NCBI GenBank assembly: GCA_016213205.1
Contig: JACRAZ010000041.1
Coordinates: forward strand, 62,001-126,000
DNA length: 64,000 nucleotides
DNA from: Burkholderiales bacterium
Lineage (GTDB): Bacteria; Pseudomonadota; Gammaproteobacteria; Burkholderiales; Burkholderiaceae_C
Direction of reading: 5' to 3'
This document shows positions 9,068 to 18,145 of this stretch, one piece after another (the first letter of the stretch is position 1; each line of letters opens with the position of its first letter). The position numbers were made by a program, and so were the translations under genes. The notes beneath the pieces were generated by a model, which saw only the letters and a list, made by a program, of their open reading frames with translations, ran no database searches and was not told the origin of the DNA.

Positions 9068-9636
9068 GGCCGCCCCCGCCGGCTGGCCAGCAGGCCGCGA
9101 ACGGCCGACTCGATCACCGTGAAGCAGGTGTCGAAGTAGGGTTCGTCGCAGGTGTGCGGATCGTGGATGTGGATGCGGCGCGGCGTGCTCCACAGCCCCA
9201 GCATGCGGATCGAGTCACGCGGGATGCCCGCCGCCACCAGCCGGTGGGCGTGGCGCACCTCCATCACGAGCAGCAGGTCGCGCGGGCGGGGCTGGTAGTC
9301 GGTGATGTCGGTGGCGCGGTGGTCACCGAGGTCCACCCCGGACTGGCGCGCATGCGTGACCGCCAGCGGAAACGCCGGCGCGCCGGTGGTGGTGGCCAGG
9401 CCGATCGAGACGCACGGCTCGCCCAGTGCACGTGCCACCCCGGCCGCATAGGCACTGCGGTTGATGTTGCCCAGGCACACGAACACCAGGCGGTCGAAGG
9501 CCCGGGTGTCGGGCTCGGCCCACACGCCCAGCCGGCCAGCCACCCAATCGAGCTGCGCCAGCGCGAGCCGGACCATGCCCCGCCAGGTGCCGTGGTTCAG
9601 CACGATCAGCTCGCGGCAACGCTGCACCAGGCTCAT
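9064..9636 (-). CDS. Low-molecular-weight protein-tyrosine phosphatase family protein
   Basis: A 190-residue protein. Its core contains VFVCLGNINRSAYA, the Cys-x5-Arg P-loop of low-molecular-weight phosphotyrosine phosphatases (Cys54 nucleophile, Arg60 phosphate binding), and a C-terminal HDPH segment that can provide the general-acid Asp. Classic family members are about 150 residues; this one has about 45 extra N-terminal residues before the P-loop. In Gram-negative polysaccharide operons a Wzb-like phosphatase dephosphorylates the tyrosine kinase that controls chain length. The CpsD-like kinase with a six-tyrosine tail at 18146-19150 is the obvious partner, inferred from co-location. ATGA overlaps link it to both neighbours. 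Confidence 0.85.
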   Translation of the reverse strand: MSLVQRCRELIVLNHGTWRGMVRLALAQLDWVAGRLGVWAEPDTRAFDRLVFVCLGNINRSAYAAGVARALGEPCVSIGLATTTGAPAFPLAVTHARQSGVDLGDHRATDITDYQPRPRDLLLVMEVRHAHRLVAAGIPRDSIRMLGLWSTPRRIHIHDPHTCDEPYFDTCFTVIESAVRGLLASRRGRP

Positions 9637-10586
9637 GATCGGAGCAGGTTGCCCGCCATGCGGGCGCCAAAGCGTGCCGGGGTGCGGTCCCAGGGCGTGA
9701 AGCGGGGCAGCTGAAAGCGGTCGCTGTCGCGCCTCGTGGCGCCCCAGGCGGTGGACACCGCGGCGTCGAAACCGAGTTCGCGCGTGATCTGCACCGCCTC
9801 CGGGCCGTAGTCCTGGCCGGGCTTGCCGTTGGGGTAGGCGAACAGGCCGACGCGTTCGCCCAGCAGCGCCTCCAGCGTGGCCTTGCTCTGCGCGATCTCG
9901 CGCCTGGCTTCGTCGCGGTCCAGGCGCGCGAGGATCGGGTGGCTCACGGTGTGGGCGCCGATCTGCATGCCGCCGGCCCGCAGCGCACGCACCTGGGCCG
10001 AGCTCATCATCAGGTCGTCGGCCAGCGGCGCACCGGCCAGGTCGGCCAGTTGCTGCACCTTGCTGGCGCGCTCGGGCGGCGACAGGTACTTCACCACGCC
10101 CAGCACCGCATCGACCGCGGCGCGGCGCTGTGCCGGCGTGAGCAGGGTGAACTCGGCCAGCCCCTGCAGGCCCAGCGGCGACAGGTCCAGCCGCGCATGG
10201 GGCGTGCGGCGAAACGCCTCGATGACGGTGTCGTTCCACATGCGGCCGCCGTCGAGAAAGCCGGTGGCGATGAAGAAGGTGGCCGTCATGCCGTGGCGCT
10301 GCAGGATGGGCATGGCCTGGGTGCAGTTGTCGGCGTAGCCATCGTCGAAGGTGATCGCCAGCGAGCGCGCCGGCAGGCCGCCACGGTCCAGGCGGGCCAC
10401 GGCTTCATCGAGCGGCAGCACGTTGAACATCGACCCCACGATGCCGAGCAGGTGGTCGAAGCCCTGGGCGTCGATCTCGTCCGGGAACAGCGGGTCGGGC
10501 TGCGGCAGCACGCGGTGGAAGATCAGGATCGACAGCCGCGCGCGCGCGCCGGCGGGCGACAGCAGGGTCAGCGGCAGGTTCAGCAC
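9633..10586 (-). CDS. Polysaccharide deacetylase, XrtA-locus type
   Basis: A 317-residue NodB-domain protein. The first catalytic motif is TFDDGYADN with Asp81-Asp82, followed by TATFFIATGF. The zinc-binding His pair is in GAHTVSHP, and AYPNGKPGQDYG forms a later active-site motif. Expected reaction: N-deacetylation of N-acetylhexosamine in the polysaccharide. The N-terminus LNLPLTLLSPAGARARLSIL matches the type found in exosortase A loci, just beside the exosortase gene. I chose the GTG at 10586, 13 bases after the exosortase stop; earlier in-frame starts would overlap the exosortase gene extensively and have no conserved sequence. No signal peptide is evident. Confidence 0.88.
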   Translation of the reverse strand: MLNLPLTLLSPAGARARLSILIFHRVLPQPDPLFPDEIDAQGFDHLLGIVGSMFNVLPLDEAVARLDRGGLPARSLAITFDDGYADNCTQAMPILQRHGMTATFFIATGFLDGGRMWNDTVIEAFRRTPHARLDLSPLGLQGLAEFTLLTPAQRRAAVDAVLGVVKYLSPPERASKVQQLADLAGAPLADDLMMSSAQVRALRAGGMQIGAHTVSHPILARLDRDEARREIAQSKATLEALLGERVGLFAYPNGKPGQDYGPEAVQITRELGFDAAVSTAWGATRRDSDRFQLPRFTPWDRTPARFGARMAGNLLRS

Positions 10587-10599
10587 GGCCGGCGTTCCG

Positions 10600-12183
10600 T
10601 CAGCGCTGGCGGCTCGTGGCCTCGAGCTGGGCCTGCAGGCCGCCCAGGCCCGCGGCCACGAACTCGCGCAGCGCCGCCTCGGCACCGCCGGGCTGGTTCT
10701 CCGAGGCGAACAGCACGATCGACGCCGCATCGTCGCCATGGCCGACCAGGCGCTGGCGTGCGCCGTACAGCTTGGCGACCACATCGCGCGCGGTGAGCTT
10801 GCCGTCCACCCAGTACAGGTGCCACAGGCGCAGGCGCTGGCGCTCGGCTGCGGCCGACAGGCCTTCGGTCTCGAGCACGTTGATCTCGCGCACCTCGACT
10901 GCGGGCGTGCCGCCCTCGACCACCCGCCACCCGGAGGCCACGGGGTTCCAGGTGCGGTCGTCGGCCCGGACCACGGGGCTGATCGAGCTGACCAGCTTGC
11001 GCTTGTCGTCCTGGTGCCGGTAGTAGGCCAGGTGCACGCCCACGCGTGCCCCGCTGGCCGCCACGTAGCCGCCGCGGGCGGTGGCGTTGGCGTGCTGGAA
11101 CGCGGGCGTCCAGTCCACCGGCGGCGCCGAAAGGGCCTGCCAGCGCCCGCCCAGGTCGGCCGGCAGCACGAGCCGCGGATCGGCCTGTGCCTGCGCACGC
11201 GCGTCGCGTTCGAGCACGGCCCGGGGCAGCAGGCACACCGCGACGATGGCAACCAGCATCCACCACAGCGGTGCCGGCGGCAGCGGCACGGCCGGCCCCA
11301 CCGCCGGCGCCACCACGGGCGGCTCCAGCAGCGGATCGGCCCAGCGCGCGCCGATCATGAACAGCGCGCCGATCACGATGCCGAAGAAGACCCAGCCGTA
11401 GATCAGGTGGTCGGCGCCAGCGGCGATCTTGTTGTTCGACAGGTGGCCGAGCATCACGATCATGTAGGCCCGCACCCAGTTCGCGACGATGGGCACGACG
11501 ACGGAGACGCCGGCGAAGATCCAGCGCTTGCGCATCGAGTTGTAGTTCAGGTAGGCGAACAGCGAGCCGACCATGATCGAGGCCATCAGGTAGCGCACGC
11601 CGCTGCAGGCCTCCACCACCGACCACTTGCCCGACGGGATGACGAATTGCAGCCCCTCGCGGTACACCGGCACGCCCGACAGGCGCAGCGCGGCGATGGT
11701 GAAGTCGGCCGTGGCCTGCATCAGCGGCGGCATCATGAACTCGCCGATCGGCACCGCGAAGAACAGGAAGCCCAGCGGGAACAGCACCGTGCGCGTGACC
11801 GGCCAGCCCAGCACCGCGGGCACGCACAGCACCAGCATCGCGGTGAAGGCCAGTTGCGTGACGGCATTCACCGCCACCAGCTCGCCCAGCAGCCAGGCCG
11901 CGGCCAGCAGCACCATCGGCAACAGCAGCCAGGGCATGGGCGCAGGACGCAGCGGTGCCAGTTGCGCACGCAGGCGCCAGGCCAACCACAACGAGATGGG
12001 CGGCACCACGAAGGCGTGCGCGAAGGTGTCCGAGCGCCACCAGATGCCCACCATGTCGGCCGCGGTGCCGTGGAACACCCCCACCACGGCCAGCAGCAGC
12101 AGCAGCAGCGGCGGCAGCGCGGTGCGCCAGTGTGCCGGTATGCCTGCGGGGCGCTGCGCCGGAATCGGTGCGGTCGACGACAT
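10600..12183 (-). CDS. xrtA: Exosortase A fused to EpsI domain
   Basis: A 527-residue membrane protein. The first 300 or so residues form a multi-spanning exosortase: Cys193 in VVEACSGVRYL, Arg238 in NWVRAYMIVML and His259 in ADHLIYGWVFFG are the three conserved catalytic positions of this sortase-analogue family, which cleaves PEP-CTERM tails at the inner membrane. After a Pro/Val-rich linker and another transmembrane segment comes an EpsI-type domain (about residues 340-527) with GVHLAYYRHQD. This exosortase-EpsI fusion is the usual form in XrtA loci, so the fusion is not novel. The likely substrate within the window is the PEP-CTERM protein at 31769-32617. The gene starts 2 bases after the FemAB-like stop. 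Confidence 0.95.
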   Translation of the reverse strand: MSSTAPIPAQRPAGIPAHWRTALPPLLLLLLAVVGVFHGTAADMVGIWWRSDTFAHAFVVPPISLWLAWRLRAQLAPLRPAPMPWLLLPMVLLAAAWLLGELVAVNAVTQLAFTAMLVLCVPAVLGWPVTRTVLFPLGFLFFAVPIGEFMMPPLMQATADFTIAALRLSGVPVYREGLQFVIPSGKWSVVEACSGVRYLMASIMVGSLFAYLNYNSMRKRWIFAGVSVVVPIVANWVRAYMIVMLGHLSNNKIAAGADHLIYGWVFFGIVIGALFMIGARWADPLLEPPVVAPAVGPAVPLPPAPLWWMLVAIVAVCLLPRAVLERDARAQAQADPRLVLPADLGGRWQALSAPPVDWTPAFQHANATARGGYVAASGARVGVHLAYYRHQDDKRKLVSSISPVVRADDRTWNPVASGWRVVEGGTPAVEVREINVLETEGLSAAAERQRLRLWHLYWVDGKLTARDVVAKLYGARQRLVGHGDDAASIVLFASENQPGGAEAALREFVAAGLGGLQAQLEATSRQR

Positions 12184-12185
12184 GC

Positions 12186-13223
12186 TCACCCCAGGCTGCG
12201 GACGATGAAGGGCCCCAGCCAGTTGGCCAGGCCGATGGGCATGCGACGCCAGGTCTCGATCAGCAGCTTGAACTTGGCGTTGTTCGGGTTGTTCTGGGGC
12301 ACGGTCTCGCGCTTGTACAGGCAGTACTCGTAGTGCAGCGGCGTGGGCTCGAAGCCCCAGTTCTTCTTGAACGAATAGGAACCCGTGCCCTGCTTGCTGC
12401 GGCCGTAGTCGAAGGTCTTGAGGCCGCGTGCGCAGGCGCGGCGCATCAGCTCCCAGTACTTGAAGTCGTTGCCGGCCAGGTCGCGCGCGGCGGTGTCGTC
12501 GCCCGCGTAGTAGGGCAGCACCTCGTCGCGGAAGTAGAAGCTCAGCACGCTCGAGATCGGCTTGCCATCGGGTGCACACACGGTGAGCACCTCACAATCG
12601 TCGCCGAACTCGTCGCGCAGGGCCTGGAACCAGCGCCGGGGCATGGCGGGCGTGCCATGGCGGTGCACGTTGTCGGCATACAGCGCGAAGAAACGGTCGA
12701 CGCCGGGGTCGATGTGGCTGGTCAGGCCGTTCTTGATGCCCTTGCGCACCATCGCGCGCTGCTTGCGCGGGATGGCCAGCATGTTGGCCTCTTCCTCCGG
12801 CAGGATCTCCTTGCGGAAGGTGACGTACAGATCCTGCAGCGGCCAATCGTCGTGCCGGCGTTGCACGTTGCGCAGCTCCAGGTGCGGCACGCCCAGTTGC
12901 TGCGCCAGCTGCTGCGCGTGGCGTTCCAGGGCATCGGCCGCGGCAGCATCGTCGGCCGCCACGCCGCCATAGACGGCAAACGGCAGGCTGGTGAGCGCGC
13001 TGCCGAACAGCAGGCTCTTCACATGCGCCAGTGCCAGCACGCCGGTGATGCGGCCGGCCTCCTCGGTGAAGAGGAAGTGGGTGTCATGGCGGAACACCTC
13101 GCGCAGCACCTTCTGCCAGCCGCTGCGGTGGAAGAAGGTGGCCTGCGGGCAGGCCTGCACGAAGGCATCCCAGCGTGCGGCGGTGGTGGTGTCTTGCGGG
13201 GAGAGGCGGTGGACGGTGGGCAC
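12186..13223 (-). CDS. FemAB-related protein, XrtA/PEP-CTERM system-associated
   Basis: A 345-residue GNAT-fold protein related to the FemABX peptidyltransferases. It has PQATFFHRSGWQKVL near the N-terminus, IPRKQRAMVRKGIKNGL in the middle and FDYGRSKQGTGSYSFKKNWG near the C-terminus, typical of the exosortase A-associated FemAB subfamily. FemAB proteins transfer amino acids from aminoacyl-tRNA to cell-wall peptides; in this subfamily the substrate is unknown, and transfer of an amino acid to a polysaccharide or sorted protein is only a suggestion. The start codon is GTG at 13223, 15 bases after the deacetylase stop. Its position between deacetylase and exosortase is the usual order in such loci. 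Confidence 0.9.
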   Translation of the reverse strand: MPTVHRLSPQDTTTAARWDAFVQACPQATFFHRSGWQKVLREVFRHDTHFLFTEEAGRITGVLALAHVKSLLFGSALTSLPFAVYGGVAADDAAAADALERHAQQLAQQLGVPHLELRNVQRRHDDWPLQDLYVTFRKEILPEEEANMLAIPRKQRAMVRKGIKNGLTSHIDPGVDRFFALYADNVHRHGTPAMPRRWFQALRDEFGDDCEVLTVCAPDGKPISSVLSFYFRDEVLPYYAGDDTAARDLAGNDFKYWELMRRACARGLKTFDYGRSKQGTGSYSFKKNWGFEPTPLHYEYCLYKRETVPQNNPNNAKFKLLIETWRRMPIGLANWLGPFIVRSLG

Positions 13224-13238
13224 GGGCGTTGGCTGCGG

Positions 13239-14189
13239 TCAGATCGGCATCGGCGCGGTGTCACGCCCGAAGGTCACCGGCGCTGCGGCGCGCGCAAGGA
13301 AGATCTCGTCCATGCGCCCCCAGCGGAAGTCGGCCAGCAGTTGCTGCAGGCGGCGTTCCATGCGGGCGATGTTGACGTAGTGGCGAAAGCGCGTCTTCAT
13401 GTCGATGCCGGGAATGCGCGGCTGGCCCTGGTCGATTTCCCAGGGGTGGAAGTAGAAGATCGCGGCCTCCTGGTCGTCGGCGTTCACCTTGTTGAGCATC
13501 CAGCGCGACAAGGCGTAGGGCAGCAGCCGGAAATAGCCGCCGCCGCTGGAGGGCAGGTTGCGCTTGAACAGGCGCAGCGTGGTGACCGGGATCTCGAGCA
13601 GCTGCTCGTTGACGCGGTAGGCGAAGCGGGGTGAATCGGGCATGCCGTAGTGGTCGTGCCGGATCGGGTAGATGCTGGAGCTGTAGCGGTAGCCCGCGCG
13701 CGCCAGCGTGTCGAAGGCCCAGAGGTTGCCGGTGCCGATGGAGAAGCTGGGCGCCCGGTAGCCCTTGACCTCCAGCCCGGCCAGGTCTTCCAGCACCGCC
13801 TTGGCGCGGCGGATGTCTTCGTAGAACGCGGCTTCGCTCAGGTCGCTGGCGCGCTCGTGGCCGTGGCCGTGGCTGGCGAGTTCATGGCCGCGCGCGACGA
13901 TCTCGCGCACCAGCTGCGGGTAGCGCTCGGCGATCCAGCCCAGCGTGAAGAAGGTGCCCTTGGCGCGGCCGGCGTCCATCAGGTCGAGGATGCGGTGCAC
14001 GTTGCGCTCGACACGGCATTCGCGCGTGTCCCAGTCGCTGCGCCGGATGTAGGGCGCGAAGGCGGAGACCTGGAAGTAGTCCTCGACGTCGATCGTCAGC
14101 GCATTGGTGATGGCCGGCGCCAGGGCAACGCTGCGCTCGCGCGGCGCGGCGGCAGCGGACAGCGGCGGGAGCGATTTGGTGATGGGCAT
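13239..14189 (-). CDS. XrtA system polysaccharide deacetylase
   Basis: A 316-residue NodB-family enzyme. NALTIDVEDYFQVSAFAPYI (residues 29-48) holds the first metal-binding motif, and TFFTLGWIAERYPQLVREI and HELASHGHGHE give the second strand and paired histidines. YRAPSFSIG is the third motif, and FYFHPWEIDQGQPR a fourth with a catalytic His. This set defines the exosortase A-associated deacetylase family. Expected reaction: hydrolysis of N-acetyl groups on the polysaccharide. The first 28 residues are Ala/Ser/Pro-rich and look disordered rather than a signal peptide. A 33-base gap separates it from wecB. Confidence 0.93.
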   Translation of the reverse strand: MPITKSLPPLSAAAAPRERSVALAPAITNALTIDVEDYFQVSAFAPYIRRSDWDTRECRVERNVHRILDLMDAGRAKGTFFTLGWIAERYPQLVREIVARGHELASHGHGHERASDLSEAAFYEDIRRAKAVLEDLAGLEVKGYRAPSFSIGTGNLWAFDTLARAGYRYSSSIYPIRHDHYGMPDSPRFAYRVNEQLLEIPVTTLRLFKRNLPSSGGGYFRLLPYALSRWMLNKVNADDQEAAIFYFHPWEIDQGQPRIPGIDMKTRFRHYVNIARMERRLQQLLADFRWGRMDEIFLARAAAPVTFGRDTAPMPI

Positions 14190-14222
14190 GGGGGTTCCGG
14201 GCCAGCGTCGTCGGCGGGCGGG

Positions 14223-15383
14223 TCAGTGGCCGCCGGCCAGCAGCCAGGGCCAGAGGTCGGCGGCAATGCGTTCGGCGGCACGGCCATCCCAGAATTCGGG
14301 CACGCGACCGCGCTTGCCGCGGCCGGCGAGGATGTCGTCCACGCCGGTGAGGATGGCCGCACGATCACGGCCGACCATGGTGTTGGTGCCTTGTTCCACG
14401 GTGATCGGACGCTCGGTGTTCTCACGCATGGTCAGGCAGGGCACGCCCAGCGCGGTGGTCTCTTCCTGCAGGCCGCCGGAATCGGTGAGCACCAGCGTGG
14501 CGCCGGCCATCAGGCCCACCATCTCGAGATAGCCCTGCGGCGGCAGCACGCCCACGCGCGCCGGGTCGGTGAGGCCACCGAGGCCGAAGCGCTCGATGTT
14601 GCTGCGGGTGCGTGGGTGCATCGCGAACACCAGCGGCAGCTGGCGCGACACCGTGTCCAGGGTTTCGAGCAAGGCGCGCAGGGTGGCCGCGTCGTCCACA
14701 TTGGACGGGCGATGCAGCGTCACCACGGCGTAGCCCTTCGGGTGATGCAGCAGCGCGGGGTCGATGTCGTGCGCGCGCAGGGTGTCGGCCGCGCTGCGGG
14801 CACGTTCGCGGCTGTCGAGCAGCGAATCGATCATCACGTTGCCGGTGAAGCAGATGCGCTCGGCCGCGATGCCCTCGCGCAGCAGGTTGTCGGCCGCGCT
14901 GCGCTCGGTGGTGTAGAGCCGGTCGGCCACCTGGTCGGTGAGCACGCGGTTGATCTCTTCCGGCATCTTGCGGTCGTAGCTGCGCAGCCCGGCCTCCACG
15001 TGCGCCACCGGCACGTTGCGCTTGACGGCCACCAGCGTGCACGCGAGCGTGGAGTTCACGTCGCCCACCACCAGCACGCAGCTGGGTTTGTGCTGGTCGA
15101 TCACCGGCTCGAACCGGCGCATCACCTCGGCAGTCTGCACCGCGTGGCTGCCCGATCCCACCTCCAGGTTGATGTCCGGCTGCGGCAGGCGCAGGTCCTC
15201 GAAGAGCTGGTGGCTCATGCCGTGGTCGTAGTGCTGGCCGGTGTGCACCAGCAAGGCCGGGATCGGCGGCTGGTGTGCGGCCAGCGCACGCAGGATCGGC
15301 GCCATCTTCATGAAGTTGGGCCGCGCGCCGACGACGCAGATGACCGGGCCGATCGGGGACGGGGGGACAGCGGAAACACTCAT
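14223..15383 (-). CDS. wecB: UDP-N-acetylglucosamine 2-epimerase (non-hydrolysing)
   Basis: A 386-residue GT-B-fold enzyme interconverting UDP-GlcNAc and UDP-ManNAc. Recognisable parts are VVGARPNFMKMAPIL, HTGQHYDHGMS, VVGDVNSTLA, HVEAGLRSYDRKMPEEINR (with conserved Asp, Glu and Glu), VVTLHRPSNVDD and LTDSGGLQEET, the UDP-binding end. All match WecB/Cps2L-type non-hydrolysing epimerases at normal length. With the TviB-type dehydrogenase it could provide UDP-ManNAcA-like or related uronic acids; which nucleotide sugar is oxidised is not decided by sequence. The ATG at 15383 lies 34 bases after the ATPase stop. Confidence 0.94.
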   Translation of the reverse strand: MSVSAVPPSPIGPVICVVGARPNFMKMAPILRALAAHQPPIPALLVHTGQHYDHGMSHQLFEDLRLPQPDINLEVGSGSHAVQTAEVMRRFEPVIDQHKPSCVLVVGDVNSTLACTLVAVKRNVPVAHVEAGLRSYDRKMPEEINRVLTDQVADRLYTTERSAADNLLREGIAAERICFTGNVMIDSLLDSRERARSAADTLRAHDIDPALLHHPKGYAVVTLHRPSNVDDAATLRALLETLDTVSRQLPLVFAMHPRTRSNIERFGLGGLTDPARVGVLPPQGYLEMVGLMAGATLVLTDSGGLQEETTALGVPCLTMRENTERPITVEQGTNTMVGRDRAAILTGVDDILAGRGKRGRVPEFWDGRAAERIAADLWPWLLAGGH

Positions 15384-15417
15384 CGGGAAACCTTGCGCTG
15401 GCGGTTCGAGGCGGCGA

Positions 15418-16560
15418 TCACGGCTCGCCCGGCCGCTCGGACTTGGGGCTGACCGGGATGTCGACCTCGGGTTCGGCAGGCTTGCCGACGGCCGCCACCA
15501 GCTTCTGGAGCATCGTCAGGATCTGCAGGTTCGTGCGCTCCAGGCGCAGCATGCCGCGCTCCAGGCGCTGCAGCTGGTCGCTGCGCTGCTCGGCGGTGAG
15601 GTTGGCCAGCTGGCGCGACATGGCACCGGCCGCCTCGGCGTCGAGCTTGATCTGGGAGAGGTCGAGGTCCAGCGCCACGGTTTCGTCGCCGGCACCGGCC
15701 GGCGCGGTGACACGCACCGCCGCCGCCGCGGCCTTGGGCACGGGCACGTTGGCTTCCTGGGCGAACTCACGCACCACTTCGTCGACATCGGCCTTCGTCA
15801 GGTGCGTCTTGCCCGCGAGGAAGCCCAGCAGCAGCAGGCGGTCGCACACCGAGTTGATGCGCCGCGGGATGCCGCCACTGGCCTTGTAGATGGCCTCGAA
15901 GGTGTCGGCATCGAAGCTGGGCTTGCCGGTGGAGCCTGCGCACTTGAGCCGGTGCTCGATGTAGCGCTGGGTTTCCTCCAGGTCCATCGGCCCGATGTGG
16001 CAGGTGGCCGCCACACGCTGGCGGAACTGCTCCATCTCGGGGCGCTGCAGGATCTCGCGGAACTCGGGCTGGCCCACCAGGAAGCTCTGCATCAGCGCCT
16101 GGTTGCCGAACTGGAAGTTCGACAGCATGCGCAGCTCTTCCACCGCGCGCGGCGTGAGGTTCTGGGCTTCGTCGACGATCAGCAGGCAACGCTTGCCCTT
16201 GCTCGTCTGGCTGATCAGGAAGGCCTCCAGCGTGATCAGCAGTTCGGACTTGGGCACGTCCTTGACGCGGAAGCCGAAGGCCGCGCCCACCATGCGCAGC
16301 GTGTCCTCGGCGCCCAGCTGGGTGGTGACCAGGTGGCCGACGATCACATTGGTTCCGTGCAGGCCGTCGATCAGCGCCCGCAGCAGCGTGGTCTTGCCGG
16401 CGCCGATCTCGCCGGTGATGACGATGAAGCCCTCGTTGCGCGAGACGCCGTAGTCCAGGTAGGCCTTGGCGCGCCGATGCTGCTTGCTGCCGAAGTAGAA
16501 GCTCGGATCGGGGTTGAGTTGGAAGGGCTTGTTGGTGAGCCCGTAGAACGCTTCGTACAT
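15418..16560 (-). CDS. XrtA-associated AAA ATPase (ExeA-like)
   Basis: A 380-residue ATPase starting MYEAFYGLTNKPFQLNPDPS, the signature of the ExeA/GspA-like ATPases found in XrtA loci. Walker A GEIGAGKTT is at residues 50-58, Walker B LLIVDEAQNL follows at about 128-137, and ARRING-type helices GGIPRRINSVCDRLLLLG come later. The C-terminal 90 residues are Ala-rich, with a probable coiled coil (LANLTAEQRSDQLQRLERGM). Family role is unproven; it probably powers assembly or regulation of the export machinery at the inner membrane. It begins 6 bases after the outer-membrane barrel gene. Confidence 0.92.
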   Translation of the reverse strand: MYEAFYGLTNKPFQLNPDPSFYFGSKQHRRAKAYLDYGVSRNEGFIVITGEIGAGKTTLLRALIDGLHGTNVIVGHLVTTQLGAEDTLRMVGAAFGFRVKDVPKSELLITLEAFLISQTSKGKRCLLIVDEAQNLTPRAVEELRMLSNFQFGNQALMQSFLVGQPEFREILQRPEMEQFRQRVAATCHIGPMDLEETQRYIEHRLKCAGSTGKPSFDADTFEAIYKASGGIPRRINSVCDRLLLLGFLAGKTHLTKADVDEVVREFAQEANVPVPKAAAAAVRVTAPAGAGDETVALDLDLSQIKLDAEAAGAMSRQLANLTAEQRSDQLQRLERGMLRLERTNLQILTMLQKLVAAVGKPAEPEVDIPVSPKSERPGEP

Positions 16561-16566
16561 GGCTCG

Positions 16567-18138
16567 TCAGAAATTCAGACCCAGGTTCGCGATCAGCGCG
16601 TTCTCGTTGTAGGGCGTGGTGGCGTTGTCGAATTCGACATGCCGCAAGCCCAACGAGAAATTGCTGCGCACGCCAAGCCGGGTGGTCCAGTTCAGGTTCG
16701 TCGAGCGCATGTCGCTGGACTGCAGCAACGTGCTGCCACGGTTGCGGTTCTGCGAATGCGTGAGGCTCAAGCCGGTTTCGGGCGTGAGCCGATGGCCCAG
16801 CGTGAGCGTGAAGCCCCGCAGGCGCACGTGGCTCGCGGCCGACAGGTCGTCGAAGACGTTCGCGGCGCGGTCGACGCGCCGGCTGTCGCTGCGATAGGCG
16901 TTCAGCGTCAACGTGGTGCGGATACCCTGCAGTGCCACCGACACTTCCTGCCGGCTCACCAGCATGGTGGCGGCATTCAGGAAGCCGGGGCTGACACGCT
17001 GGTCGGGGCCATAGCCCAGCCGCACCAGTTCCTGCTCGACCAGCTGCCTGCGCAGGGTGGGGTCGGGCTGCACAGAGGCATACCGGGCAAACAGCAGGTC
17101 GCCCAGGGCCACCGAACCGGTGTCGTTGTACGAGGGCGAGGAGGCGGACACGTCGCGCGAGCTGGAGATGCGCCACATGCTGCGCGACATGCGGTGGTCG
17201 AAGCTCAGCGTGTGCGCATTGCCGAAGTACCGGTGGTCGGCCTGCGCCGCCAGGCGCGTGCGCTCGGTGGGTGTCCACTCCACGCCCATGCCGTAGGTGC
17301 TGCTGTTGCTGCTTTCACGCGTGATGACGTCACTGCGTTCGCGGCCTGCGCGGCCCGACACTAGCAGATCGCTGTCGACCCGGTAGTTCAGGCCGCCGGT
17401 GTAGCTGTCGGTCGCGGTGCTGCGGCCGGCCCCGTAGCTGGTGCGATGGCGCGAGGCCACGGCTGTCCAGCCCAGCCGCGCCGGCCGCGCCGGGCCCAGG
17501 GTGACCGAGCCGGTGTCGGTGGTGAAATCACCCTGCGCCGTGTTGGCGCTGGACTGTTGCGCATGGTTGAGCCGCGCATCGACCCGCACCTGCCCGCCAA
17601 GGGTGCCGCGCAGCGTCGGCGCCACGTTGAAACTGCGCACCTCGGTGACATTGGGATGGTCGCTCGTTCGCTCCACCGGCTGCGCGCCGAAGGCCGAAAT
17701 CAGCGACTGCGAGATGTTGGCACCGGCGTCGACAAAGAACACGTTGTCGATCCACTCCGACTTCAGCGCCGCGCGCAGCGAATTGGCCGTGCCGTTGGTC
17801 GACGATTCGCGCGCATGCATCGAACCTGCGAGCTGGTAGTCCAGCGTGCCTTGCACGCGCGCGCTGCGGCCGCTGAGGCTCAAGCCCGCGGTGAGCACCG
17901 TCACCGCATCGGAGCGCTTGGCCGCGTCATTGAGCCGCACGTTGTCGGTGAAGGTCTGGGTGATCGCCAGCGAGGGCGCCACCGACCAGGCTCGCACCGC
18001 GTTCGGTGCCGGTGCGGACAGCTCCTGGGCCCAGGACCCGCCGGACACGCCGGCCAGGGCCAGCAACGCGCAGGTCAGCGCGCCCGGGCGTGGCCGGGGC
18101 CTGCGGTCGAGGGGACGGCCGGGCGCGGAGCACATCAT
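16567..18138 (-). CDS. XrtA/PEP-CTERM system-associated outer-membrane beta-barrel protein
   Basis: A protein of 523 residues with an N-terminal signal peptide (basic Arg/Pro-rich start, hydrophobic ALTCALLALAGVSGG, Ala-Gln-Glu cleavage region near residue 37). Long alternating strands rich in Ser/Thr/Arg and aromatic residues follow, ending in LIANLGLNF with the C-terminal phenylalanine typical of outer-membrane barrels. The length and position, between the tyrosine kinase and the ExeA-like ATPase, fit the exosortase A-associated family thought to form the outer-membrane passage for the polysaccharide. Two consecutive ATGs (18138 and 18135) are possible starts, with a GAGG ribosome site just upstream; I give the first. 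The 7-base gap to cpsD implies co-transcription. Confidence 0.88.
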   Translation of the reverse strand: MMCSAPGRPLDRRPRPRPGALTCALLALAGVSGGSWAQELSAPAPNAVRAWSVAPSLAITQTFTDNVRLNDAAKRSDAVTVLTAGLSLSGRSARVQGTLDYQLAGSMHARESSTNGTANSLRAALKSEWIDNVFFVDAGANISQSLISAFGAQPVERTSDHPNVTEVRSFNVAPTLRGTLGGQVRVDARLNHAQQSSANTAQGDFTTDTGSVTLGPARPARLGWTAVASRHRTSYGAGRSTATDSYTGGLNYRVDSDLLVSGRAGRERSDVITRESSNSSTYGMGVEWTPTERTRLAAQADHRYFGNAHTLSFDHRMSRSMWRISSSRDVSASSPSYNDTGSVALGDLLFARYASVQPDPTLRRQLVEQELVRLGYGPDQRVSPGFLNAATMLVSRQEVSVALQGIRTTLTLNAYRSDSRRVDRAANVFDDLSAASHVRLRGFTLTLGHRLTPETGLSLTHSQNRNRGSTLLQSSDMRSTNLNWTTRLGVRSNFSLGLRHVEFDNATTPYNENALIANLGLNF

Positions 18139-18145
18139 CCGGACC

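Noticed and set aside
10600-12183. Exosortase-EpsI fusion as a novel arrangement
   Set aside because: This fusion is the common form of exosortase A in such loci, so it is annotated but not reported as new.
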